This document shows, in pieces, positions 6,447-12,577 of a DNA stretch of 37,827 nt. The position numbers and the translations under genes were made by a program. Within the stretch, counting starts at the first letter, position 1. The number at the start of each line of letters is the position of its first letter. This stretch comes from a virus. The stretch spans positions 1-37,827 of IMG/VR virus record IMGVR_UViG_3300048672_000575; one strand, written 5' to 3'. The notes beneath the pieces were generated by a model. That model saw only the letters and a list, made by a program, of their open reading frames with translations, ran no database searches and was not told the origin of the DNA.

Positions 6447-6674
6447 TTATGCTCCTAGTTTAGTTAAATCCTTAATCTCGTCTTTCTTGGATTGCATATC
6501 CTTTTCTATGTCTGCGTTTATCTCTGACGCCTTCCCATGCTTGCCGCAACTAAGGCAGTGGTAGGTGTCCTCGCTCCAGCGAATTATCATTGAGCCAGTT
6601 TTCTCCTCATGAAACGGGCATAGGATAACCTCTCCCGTAGAGTCCGATTTGCTCAAGTCTCGAATGATCGACAT
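6447..6674 (-). CDS. Stand-alone CHC2-type zinc-finger protein
   Basis: A 75-residue protein containing only the zinc-binding motif of DnaG-type primases: CPFH (Cys19, His22), then YHCLSCGKHGK (Cys40, Cys43). The rest is a charged helix. No TOPRIM or helicase domain follows, so it is a detached primase zinc finger or a regulator derived from one. The DUF3987 protein encoded at 8777-10075 could be a partner. The C-terminus DLTKLGA is identical to that of the upstream Sak4-like protein because of the direct repeats flanking this gene. The ribosome site AGGAG also comes from the repeat. Confidence 0.8.
   Translation of the reverse strand: MSIIRDLSKSDSTGEVILCPFHEEKTGSMIIRWSEDTYHCLSCGKHGKASEINADIEKDMQSKKDEIKDLTKLGA
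6448..6470. repeat. 23-bp direct repeat, copy A
   Basis: Identical to 6679-6701. On the minus strand it encodes the last seven residues DLTKLGA of the CHC2 protein, its stop, and the AGGAG ribosome site of the DUF669 gene. Confidence 0.95.
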
Positions 6675-6677
6675 ACG

Positions 6678-7505
6678 CTATGCTCCTAGTTTAGTTAAAT
6701 CTCTTTCTACTTTCACTTCTCCCAAGTCGCCAACGACACGCGCCTTTAGTCCGGTGCGGATAGCGGCGCTTAGTTCGGACCAGCCCTTGAGCTCTCCTGG
6801 TGCGTCTTCTGGGATGTTGATTTGCGGCGGGAGGTTGTAGCTTTCTTTGGTTTCCCAGAAGGGGCGAGGCTTAAGGCGTAATACGCGTTGATTGCTTCCT
6901 TTAAGCCGGATGCTGTCACCTTCGCCTGCTGCAGCTGTTGCAAACTCGAGGAAGCCGACGATATCACAAAACTTGAAAATCTTAGCTCCGCATCGCTTAT
7001 CGACGCCCAAAGAATATTTAGGGTACGAGCCATATTCTGGGTGTTCGACATACTTGGTTTCGACGTGCGAGATGATGACTGGCATAATCTTCTTTTGTTC
7101 ATTTAGTGCTCCTAACCTTGCAAGTATTTCCGTTTCCCATAGTGCTGCAGCCCGCACGAATCCCGAATAGAACGGAAACGCTTTAGGGTGCAGAATGTTA
7201 TCTACACCAGCATCAGCGCACACCTTGCCGTGCACTAGCTTCTCGGCGCTGTCGGCGGTGTCTAGCACTACTGTTTTGTAAGGGTGCTTCTCGGTTGCTA
7301 ACCATTCTAGGATCTCAATCAGCATCCCGTAGCTGTTGCAGATGCCTTCGTGAGTAGCAACGCTTAAGTGATCGTGCCGATCTTCAGTGCGAATGAAAAA
7401 CGGACTAGGGCACGACGCTGCGAACCTACTTTTCCCCGATCCAGGCTGGCCATATACCGCGATTTTCGGGGGCTTTGAGATGCTAGTGCGGATTACTGTG
7501 ATCAT
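6678..7505 (-). CDS. Sak4-like RecA-fold ATPase (recombinase)
   Basis: A 275-residue P-loop protein. Walker A GQPGSGKS lies at 19-26, and VVLDTAD near 80 is the Walker B strand. IISHVETK in the middle fits the sensor region of phage AAA/Sak4 proteins. These RecA-core proteins promote ssDNA annealing and recombination and work with an SSB-like partner, here DUF669, two genes downstream. The protein starts at ATG 7505 and overlaps the preceding 110-aa gene by four bases. The last seven residues duplicate the C-terminus of the CHC2 protein. Family call fairly sure; biochemical activity not shown by sequence. Confidence 0.82.
   Translation of the reverse strand: MITVIRTSISKPPKIAVYGQPGSGKSRFAASCPSPFFIRTEDRHDHLSVATHEGICNSYGMLIEILEWLATEKHPYKTVVLDTADSAEKLVHGKVCADAGVDNILHPKAFPFYSGFVRAAALWETEILARLGALNEQKKIMPVIISHVETKYVEHPEYGSYPKYSLGVDKRCGAKIFKFCDIVGFLEFATAAAGEGDSIRLKGSNQRVLRLKPRPFWETKESYNLPPQINIPEDAPGELKGWSELSAAIRTGLKARVVGDLGEVKVERDLTKLGA
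6679..6701. repeat. 23-bp direct repeat, copy B
   Basis: Identical to 6448-6470. It encodes the DLTKLGA end of the Sak4-like protein and carries the AGGAG site that serves the CHC2 gene start at 6674. Confidence 0.95.
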
Positions 7506-7834
7506 ACATCTATCTCCTCAATTGACTCATTATCTATATCTATTAATGTTTTACGACTAATCGGGCGAAAGCGCTTGTCGATAGCCTCGAGTGCACAGCT
7601 AACAGCAAACCTACGATTGGATTCCCGTGTTTCCGCCGGCGTCATGAGCGGCATTGGAATTGTAATTTCGATTCTAGGCTCATCATCCGACATTACCGTT
7701 AACAACCAGCCGTTTTTTGTTTCGACGATATCAGTGCATATGGCCGCGTAGGTTATCTCGGGAAAGGTTAAGATTCCGTCGAGTTGTGGGTATTGCTGTT
7801 CTAGTAATGTAATTATTTGTCTAACTGTTGCCAT
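7502..7834 (-). CDS. Hypothetical early protein, 110 aa
   Basis: A 110-residue acidic protein with a mixed alpha/beta pattern (ITLLEQQYP helix, ITIPMPLM strand, two helices, acidic end SIEEIDV). No domain recognised. ATG at 7834; its stop overlaps the start of the Sak4-like gene (ATGA), so the two are coupled and it may be an accessory factor for recombination. The ribosome site is weak (AGGCC). Confidence 0.6.
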   Translation of the reverse strand: MATVRQIITLLEQQYPQLDGILTFPEITYAAICTDIVETKNGWLLTVMSDDEPRIEITIPMPLMTPAETRESNRRFAVSCALEAIDKRFRPISRKTLIDIDNESIEEIDV

Positions 7835-7853
7835 GTTTGGCCTATGCTATTTG

Positions 7854-7928
7854 TTAGTCTAAAAGCCACAACGTTAAAGCTACGCCTATTCCAAACCCTG
7901 CCAGAAATCCAATCAGCATATTAATCAT
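7854..7928 (-). CDS. 24-aa single-helix membrane peptide
   Basis: The frame reads MINMLIGFLAGFGIGVALTL and ends WLLD. It is almost entirely a transmembrane helix with a GxxxG-like GFGIG core. ATG at 7928 overlaps the stop of the Lar-like gene (ATGA) and has GGAG six bases upstream. It fills what would otherwise be a 90-base gap. A real membrane peptide is likely given the coupling, but no family is known. Confidence 0.5.
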   Translation of the reverse strand: MINMLIGFLAGFGIGVALTLWLLD

Positions 7929-8149
7929 ACTTGCTCCACCGTCGTGGTTTCCATATCCCCACACGGCCACATCGCATCGTGAACTTCCTTATTCCACGCG
8001 GTGGCTGCGCCATCTAGTGTGTAGCTCATGTCACCATACGCGCCGCAGCTTTCGCAGTAGATTCTCATACTGTCGTGCCACGTTCTTTCGATTGCTGGTG
8101 TGCCGTTGCAGGCCGGGCAGTTTCTTAGGGTGTCTAGTGGGTGTCGCAC
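7925..8149 (-). CDS. Lar-like zinc-finger protein (restriction-alleviation family resemblance)
   Basis: A 74-residue protein with the layout of Lar/restriction-alleviation-like zinc proteins: LRNCPACNGTP (Cys11, Cys14), then IYCESCGAYGD (Cys32, Cys35), then AATAWNKEV. Rac prophage Lar modulates type I restriction, but most family members are untested, so the anti-restriction role is only a possibility. The start is GTG at 8149, with AAGGAG five bases upstream. An ATG two bases earlier in another frame opens only a five-codon frame. Confidence 0.7.
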   Translation of the reverse strand: MRHPLDTLRNCPACNGTPAIERTWHDSMRIYCESCGAYGDMSYTLDGAATAWNKEVHDAMWPCGDMETTTVEQV

Positions 8150-8157
8150 ATGTCTCC

Positions 8158-8439
8158 TTATAAAGCTTGCTGTTCCATGCCGTCCAAGAAAGTTTGCGTG
8201 ACGATTCTCTGGTCTGGATCTGCGAAGGGCTCCCAGCCTGTGCCCTTGAATGGCATTTCCACTATTGTTCTAAGTAGCGCGCTCATCAAACGGCAGGCCT
8301 GATACTTATTGTGATTAGTAGATGGCTCTCCCTCGCCAGTTAGTAGAACCGCTGATAGCAAAGCGAACGCCCCCGATAGATATATCTTGCTATCCCTATC
8401 CAGGTCATCTAGATTTTCAAGACTAATTACATTTTCCAC
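8158..8439 (-). CDS. Hypothetical first gene of leftward operon, 93 aa
   Basis: A 93-residue, mostly helical protein (KIYLSGAFALLSAVLLTGEG, then ACRLMSALLRTIVEMPF). It starts with GTG at 8439 with a very strong AAGGAGGG site and is the first gene after the leftward promoter at 8463-8491. No family recognised. Being the promoter-proximal gene of the early operon, it could be a host-takeover or regulatory protein, but nothing in the sequence says so. Confidence 0.6.
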   Translation of the reverse strand: MENVISLENLDDLDRDSKIYLSGAFALLSAVLLTGEGEPSTNHNKYQACRLMSALLRTIVEMPFKGTGWEPFADPDQRIVTQTFLDGMEQQAL

Positions 8440-8448
8440 AAACCCTCC

Positions 8449-8514
8449 TTGACAATGTTTGTAGATTAGTCCACACTATTTGTAGAGTCAATGCCTTTCT
8501 GGAGTTTTTGTAAA
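8449..8514. promoter_or_regulatory. Divergent promoters with tandem 21-bp operator-like repeats
   Basis: Rightward: TTGACA (8449-8454), 17 bases, CACACT (8472-8477). Leftward: TTGACT (8491-8486), 17 bases, TAATCT (8468-8463). Two imperfect 21-bp tandem units (8452-8472 and 8473-8493) each contain TTTGTAGA (8458-8465 and 8479-8486), exactly two helical turns apart and overlapping both promoters. A weaker TTTGTAAA sits at 8507-8514. Beside it lies the HTH gene (8515), so autoregulation is likely. Confidence 0.6.
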
Positions 8515-8754
8515 ATGAGTTTCAAATCGATCGAAGAAATGTTTGCTTCCGCTGGGGGTGCTGTGCACGTCGCTGCTTTCCTCGACCTTAATCAATGGAC
8601 TGTTGAGCGCTGGTTGAAGTACGGAATCCCCGACAAGCACTGGAATAAGCTCGTTAAGCGTTTCGATATATCGATCAGCGATCTCCACAAGCTTTCGCAA
8701 CAAGCGCGTGAGGAGTGGACGCACAAACGCGGGCTCGAGCGGCTTCGTAAATAA
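8515..8754 (+). CDS. Small HTH DNA-binding regulator (Cro/YdaS-like)
   Basis: A 79-residue protein whose core fits a Cro/YdaS-type helix-turn-helix: GGAVHVAAFLDLNQWTVERW, then GIPDKHWNKLVKRFDIS. The second helix (TVERWLKYGIP) matches the recognition helix of YdaS-like phage regulators. It is the only recognisable transcription regulator here and sits beside the repeat-bearing divergent promoter, so it probably controls the early leftward operon and itself. The start ATG at 8515 (GGAG ten bases upstream) is preferred over one eight codons earlier, which lies inside the operator region. No second repressor gene is seen, so a classic lysogeny switch is unlikely. Confidence 0.72.
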   Translation: MSFKSIEEMFASAGGAVHVAAFLDLNQWTVERWLKYGIPDKHWNKLVKRFDISISDLHKLSQQAREEWTHKRGLERLRK

Positions 8755-8776
8755 CCTCTAAAACAGCTGAGGGCTT

Positions 8777-10075
8777 GTGCAAGAGCTATTAGCCACCTGT
8801 CCGGGGCTGGTCGGCGATATTGCCCGTTACCTTAACTACTCGTTGCGTCGTGAGCGCCCTTCCATATGCTTGGCCGCGGCTTTCTCGTTTGTTAGTGCGC
8901 TAATTTCAAAGCGCGTTAACTGCGTATACAATGGCCTCACGACAGAGCCATGTCTATTTGCCGCTACCATTGCAGACACTGGATCGGGCAAAACCCATGC
9001 GCAGAATTTACTTGAAGAGCTCATGATAGATGGTGGCGTTGACGTTGGTCCCGAAGGTTTTCTACTTGGCACACCAGCATCTGATGTTGGGCTACGTACG
9101 GCGCTAGTGCAAAACTCAAGGCGCTTTTTCCCTTGGGATGAGCTGGGGTTCGCGATTAGCTCTTTGTCCGGTAGTAAGAACAGCTGTGAGTCTCAGGTGC
9201 TTCCCACCTTAATGAACCTATATTCAAAAGAGGGAAAGTTTGTCGCTGGGAAGCAATACGCAAAGACAGATCGGGTAGACATCAAAGATCCGCATATAGC
9301 GGTGTTTGGTGCGTCAACACCGGAAAGGTTCTTCGGCGCAATCAACGATAACATGATCCTAGATGGATTCGTTCCGCGAGTGCTTCTGTTCTTTGAGGTT
9401 GGGACATTGAAGCGAAAGCGAGATGACACAATCGCAGCTTCTGCAACGTCTCCTGAGATGCGGAAATCTATAGTCGATGGAATCCGTAACATAGAATGTT
9501 GGTTTACCAATGCTGCGGGAGACCTTGCGGAAGCTGTTCCTAATGCAATGCCTAGAGCTAAGATGCAAATTGAAATTGAGGTTGCTGGGCCTGGGTATCC
9601 TACCTTGGACATCCTAAAAGAATGGGAAGGTATTATCGGTGGGGTAGTCGATGGCAAGAGCATGCCAAAGACTTCTAGAGCTATCTACACGCGAGCTATG
9701 GAGCAGACGCTAAAGGTGTGCCTATGCCTATCAGATTTTAGGTTTTTGAGGTGTCCCATAGCTTCCACCTATTACGCGGTGGATTTTATGGGGACATTGC
9801 TGAAAATAGCTTGTGAGGAATGCAGTAAACATGTACATCAGGATCAGCGGATTCGCGATTACAACGCGCTCAAGGATAAGGTGCTGGGGTTATTCGATGT
9901 CGGCGAAGTTAAAGAACGAAAATGGATCACAGAGCGTACTCGCCGCTGGTGCGACCTTAAAACCCGGAGTGCTATCTATGCTGACCTTGCCGATAGTGGG
10001 CTGTGGCAAGAAGAAGAGTCTTTCAAAGATGAGTTCACTCAGAAAAAATCAACCTTCTTCAGGCGCATGGCCTAG
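8777..10075 (+). CDS. DUF3987-type primase/helicase ATPase
   Basis: A 432-residue P-loop protein of the DUF3987/YfjI type. Walker A ADTGSGKT lies at 66-73; FFPWDELG near 115 supplies the acidic Walker B pair. The C-terminal 80 residues (after HQDQRIRDYNALKDK) look like a small winged-helix or HTH tail. Phage members are linked to replication initiation and can carry primase domains upstream. Here no such domain exists, and the only primase-like piece in the genome is the detached CHC2 finger at 6447-6674. Start GTG at 8777 has GAGGG only three bases upstream, a tight spacing. It directly precedes the iteron-bearing origin candidate, the usual place for an initiator or loader. Confidence 0.8.
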   Translation: MQELLATCPGLVGDIARYLNYSLRRERPSICLAAAFSFVSALISKRVNCVYNGLTTEPCLFAATIADTGSGKTHAQNLLEELMIDGGVDVGPEGFLLGTPASDVGLRTALVQNSRRFFPWDELGFAISSLSGSKNSCESQVLPTLMNLYSKEGKFVAGKQYAKTDRVDIKDPHIAVFGASTPERFFGAINDNMILDGFVPRVLLFFEVGTLKRKRDDTIAASATSPEMRKSIVDGIRNIECWFTNAAGDLAEAVPNAMPRAKMQIEIEVAGPGYPTLDILKEWEGIIGGVVDGKSMPKTSRAIYTRAMEQTLKVCLCLSDFRFLRCPIASTYYAVDFMGTLLKIACEECSKHVHQDQRIRDYNALKDKVLGLFDVGEVKERKWITERTRRWCDLKTRSAIYADLADSGLWQEEESFKDEFTQKKSTFFRRMA

Positions 10076-10110
10076 TCCCTAGCTAAACCGTGTTATAGAC
10101 CGAATTAGCC

Positions 10111-10363
10111 GTTTATTGTACGGTTATTGTACACTTATTACCACTTATTTCCGCGCAAGTGTCGGAAATCATTCAACATATAAAATAAAAGGCATAAAAG
10201 GCAAGGGGGGTATATATATGTGACTTGTTGTCTTGTTTTTCTTTGATATATAGGGGGGGTCTGCCTTTTATTCCTTTTATTATTCTTTCTTTAATAATAT
10301 CACATATATATATACATAATAATAGGTAATAAACGTACAATAAGTGTACAATAAACGTACACC
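10111..10363. other. Candidate replication origin: inverted iteron arrays around an AT-rich core
   Basis: Left array of tandem 10-11-mers: GTTTATTGTAC (10111-10121), GGTTATTGTAC (10122-10132), ACTTATTACC (10133-10142), ACTTATTTCC (10143-10152). The right array is the same in opposite orientation: GGTAATAAAC (10325-10334), GTACAATAAGT (10335-10345), GTACAATAAAC (10346-10356). Inside lies a second inverted repeat, 10184-10203 against 10262-10281, matching at 19 of 20 positions. Inside that are two G-runs (10205-10210, 10253-10259) next to TATATA tracts. No gene occupies it. The layout suits initiator binding and strand opening. Confidence 0.65.
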
Positions 10364-10388
10364 TTTGTTTTAGAACGGGGTTTGGGCT

Positions 10389-10403
10389 CGAGGCATAGCC
10401 TCG
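10389..10403. other. Short perfect hairpin before late genes
   Basis: CGAGGC-ATA-GCCTCG, extended outward by GGGGT (10377-10381) pairing with ACCCC (10406-10410) across an internal loop. There is no T-run after it, so it is not a typical terminator. The rest of 10364-10463 holds nothing I can name. Confidence 0.4.
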
Positions 10404-10463
10404 CTACCCCTGTACCCCCAAAAATCCTTTGCCTTTTCCCCCACTCCGCGCATCATACCCTTC

Positions 10464-10787
10464 GTGGGTTATGACACTATCCCAACAGCTGAAGATGTCC
10501 TCGAGGACGCTACACCCCATCAGCGGCTCTTATACGCCGTTCTCCTCCGCGCAGTGCGCGACTACACCGACCGCTCAACCTCAGACGCGCGCACGCACGC
10601 ACGTAGCGCGGCACTATGGCTGCTTAACCCCACAGACAAGCCATGGGGCTCACGCTGGTGTTGTGCGCACTTGGGCCTATGCTGGTATAGGCTACGGCAG
10701 GAAATCGTTACCGGCAGGCGGCTAGGTCTTTTAAATGGCAGGCGCGTTACGCCTTACAGGACGGGTTGCGGCTACCGGGTAGGCTAG
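10464..10787 (+). CDS. Small HTH-like phage protein, 107 aa
   Basis: A 107-residue Arg/Trp-rich protein. The middle (AVLLRAVRDYTDR, RTHARSAALWLL, then WCCAHLGLCWYRLRQEIVTG) follows a pattern frequent in small phage proteins: a helix, a WL residue pair, then F/W-x2-C-x3-GL-x3-LR, which looks like a helix-turn-helix. The frame is long and open with this recurrent pattern, so I accept GTG at 10464, although no clear ribosome site is seen; a competing frame starting at 10429 lacks the pattern. It lies between the origin candidate and the packaging genes, a sensible place for a late activator, but that is inference. Confidence 0.6.
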   Translation: MGYDTIPTAEDVLEDATPHQRLLYAVLLRAVRDYTDRSTSDARTHARSAALWLLNPTDKPWGSRWCCAHLGLCWYRLRQEIVTGRRLGLLNGRRVTPYRTGCGYRVG

Positions 10788-10815
10788 CCGCTCGGCTTAT
10801 GCGCAAAATCGTATC

Positions 10816-10844
10816 TTTACACAACGCCACGTTCGTTTTAAGCT
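10816..10844 (+). promoter_or_regulatory. Possible promoter for packaging/virion genes
   Basis: TTTACA (10816-10821) is followed after 17 bases by TAAGCT (10839-10844), within the 101-base gap before the small-terminase candidate. Moderate match only. The palindrome AATGCATT lies just downstream. Confidence 0.3.
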
Positions 10845-10888
10845 TGTAATGCATTGTAGTGGTTTTAATACGTTGAGGCATAAGGAAT

Positions 10889-11143
10889 ATGCCGTTTCAA
10901 AAGGGCCATAAGGGCTTTGGCTCAACTAAACGTAAGCGCGATCAGCTGCTGCGCAAGCTCTTGCCGCTCGAGCCACAAGCTTTGGACGCCTTGAAAGACA
11001 TGCTTACAAACCCCGACGATCGCGCCTTCGCCGTCAAATTCATTCTCGAGAACCTTCACGGGCGCGCACCGCAACGGCTCGAGCACACCGGCGAGGATGG
11101 CAGCCCGCTTGGCCCAATAGTTGCCATAATTAAGGACGCCTAA
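10889..11143 (+). CDS. Putative small terminase subunit
   Basis: An 84-residue basic protein. It begins with MPFQKGHKGFGSTKRKRD, has a helical middle (LEPQALDALKDMLTN, AVKFILENLHG) and ends in a HTGEDGSPLG tail. This tail, joined to a KxILENLHGRAP helix, is typical of short phage proteins preceding large terminases. It is shorter than most TerS proteins (usually 130-180 aa) and lacks an obvious separate oligomerisation domain, so it may be only the DNA-recognition part or an accessory protein. Ribosome site AAGGAA lies before the ATG. The tailspike-like gene starts immediately after its stop. Confidence 0.55.
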   Translation: MPFQKGHKGFGSTKRKRDQLLRKLLPLEPQALDALKDMLTNPDDRAFAVKFILENLHGRAPQRLEHTGEDGSPLGPIVAIIKDA

Positions 11144-12577
11144 ATGGCCACTCCAGCCGAGCTCATGGGGCATTCCCTTGTTGCCCCACTTGCACGCGAT
11201 CTTGGCACTAACGCTATCCAATCCCTCACCGTCGCTGACCTCGTGAACGCCAACACCAAGGGCCAAAACGGTGTGGTTTACACACCGCTAACACTAAACC
11301 AAAACGTTACACTCACCGGCTCACTGCAAATGCTACGCGGCGGCCGCATCACAACCAACGGCCGCACACTAACTATCAACGGCGCGTTTAGCGCTGGCTC
11401 CTACCAAGTCTTCACAACCTCCGGCACCCAAGTGGTGTTCGGACCAAACGCCACACTATTCGTACTGCCCGAGTGGTTCGGCGCAGTTGGCGACGGCACG
11501 ACGGACGACACAACAGCAATCCAAGTCGCTTGGAACGTCGCAACCGCCGCGCGCGTGCCGCTCGTGCTGCAGTGCAAGAAAACCTACCGCATCAGCGCAC
11601 TTACCGCTCCTCAGTACGGCCAGATGATAAGCGACAACGCGCGCCGTTCTTACGCTGTACTCAAAGCCAACAGCGCAAGCGCAATGGTGACACTAAGCGG
11701 CGCTGGCGATGACTTTAACACGTTTAAAGGCATTCAATTCGACGGCAACTCAACAGCTGCAAGTTGCTTGAAAATGAACGCCACCAACTACCCTCTGATT
11801 GAAGACTGCGCCTTCGTCGGCGCTATCAAGCTTGTCGACTCAGCGCTAGGCGCTATCGGCGCTAACTTCCTACGCTGCGAGTTAAACGGTACTAACGGCG
11901 TCACTATCGACTGCGTGTTTCTCTCGCTCGCATCCGTTGGTGTCTATTTCGATAAATGCACGTTCGGCAACACTGCAACTTACGCCATCCGCTCCGACTC
12001 CTCATTCACCGGCGACAATATCAACGTAATCGATTGCATTTTCGGGACGGTCTGTACCGATATGATAAAGCTCGACCGGGCGAACACCGGCGGCACGCAT
12101 GTCAACGCCGTGCTTGCGCGCAACCGTTTCGACGGTGGGCCTAGTAACTCAAATATCAATATCGGCCAATACGTAAACGCTGTCATTCGAGACAACGAAA
12201 TCACGGGCGGCTCAACTTACTCCGTCGTAACAGATGGGTTATTCACACAGATTGTAAATAACGCGTTCACACAAAGCACTAGCGCCGCTATCCGCGTCAC
12301 TTCAAACGCGCAGGACGTATATATCGGTAAGCAGCTATGGGGCTCGCTCGGCGGTGGTAGTTACATCACCGACGCTGGAACGCGCACCATTATCGAGCCA
12401 CAGCAGGAAATCCGCTCGGGTACCACGGCCCAGCGCCCATCTTCCGGACTATCTGCAGCGCATCTACTGGCCGCACAGCATTGGGGACCGTACTTTGACA
12501 CCACGTTAGCAGCCAACGGCAAACCTATTTGGTGGAACGGAGTAATCTGGGTTGACGCAACTGGAGCAGCGGTGTGA
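11144..12577 (+). CDS. Tailspike-like pectate-lyase-fold protein
   Basis: A 477-residue protein. Residues 111-127 carry WFGAVGDGTTDDTTAIQ, the signature that opens right-handed parallel beta-helix tailspikes, after which short strand/turn repeats rich in N, G and V continue to about 410. The C-terminus (GTTAQRPSS, then GPYFDTTL and PIWWNGVIWVDATGA) is a common ending of phage fibres and spikes. The first 110 residues would attach it to the virion. Such proteins bind or degrade surface polysaccharide, so this is the likely host-range determinant. Location is odd: it lies between the small- and large-terminase genes, with the start one base after one and the end overlapping the other by four. 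Its coding strand is strongly C-rich compared with the portal gene. Confidence 0.85.
   Translation: MATPAELMGHSLVAPLARDLGTNAIQSLTVADLVNANTKGQNGVVYTPLTLNQNVTLTGSLQMLRGGRITTNGRTLTINGAFSAGSYQVFTTSGTQVVFGPNATLFVLPEWFGAVGDGTTDDTTAIQVAWNVATAARVPLVLQCKKTYRISALTAPQYGQMISDNARRSYAVLKANSASAMVTLSGAGDDFNTFKGIQFDGNSTAASCLKMNATNYPLIEDCAFVGAIKLVDSALGAIGANFLRCELNGTNGVTIDCVFLSLASVGVYFDKCTFGNTATYAIRSDSSFTGDNINVIDCIFGTVCTDMIKLDRANTGGTHVNAVLARNRFDGGPSNSNINIGQYVNAVIRDNEITGGSTYSVVTDGLFTQIVNNAFTQSTSAAIRVTSNAQDVYIGKQLWGSLGGGSYITDAGTRTIIEPQQEIRSGTTAQRPSSGLSAAHLLAAQHWGPYFDTTLAANGKPIWWNGVIWVDATGAAV

Noticed and set aside
8135-8151. ATG two bases upstream of the GTG start of the Lar-like gene
   Set aside because: It opens a frame of only five codons; the GTG frame has the right spacing and the zinc motifs.
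8458-8754. Lysogeny switch (two opposed repressors)
   Set aside because: Only one small HTH protein faces the divergent promoter, the leftward first gene is not HTH-like, and there is no integrase.
9193-9663. 156-codon open frame on the minus strand
   Set aside because: Antisense to the DUF3987 gene, which has a clear Walker A and family pattern; composition is shadow-like.
10153-10324. Repetitive spacer region considered as a CRISPR-like array
   Set aside because: Units are 10-11 bp, contiguous without unique spacers, and arranged in mirror image; iterons fit, CRISPR does not.
10377-10410. Terminator after the origin region
   Set aside because: The stem is good but no T-run follows on either strand.
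10429-10725. 98-codon frame overlapping the 107-aa gene
   Set aside because: Pro/Thr/Ser-rich with no recognisable pattern; the +1-related frame at 10464 shows a conserved phage helix pattern.
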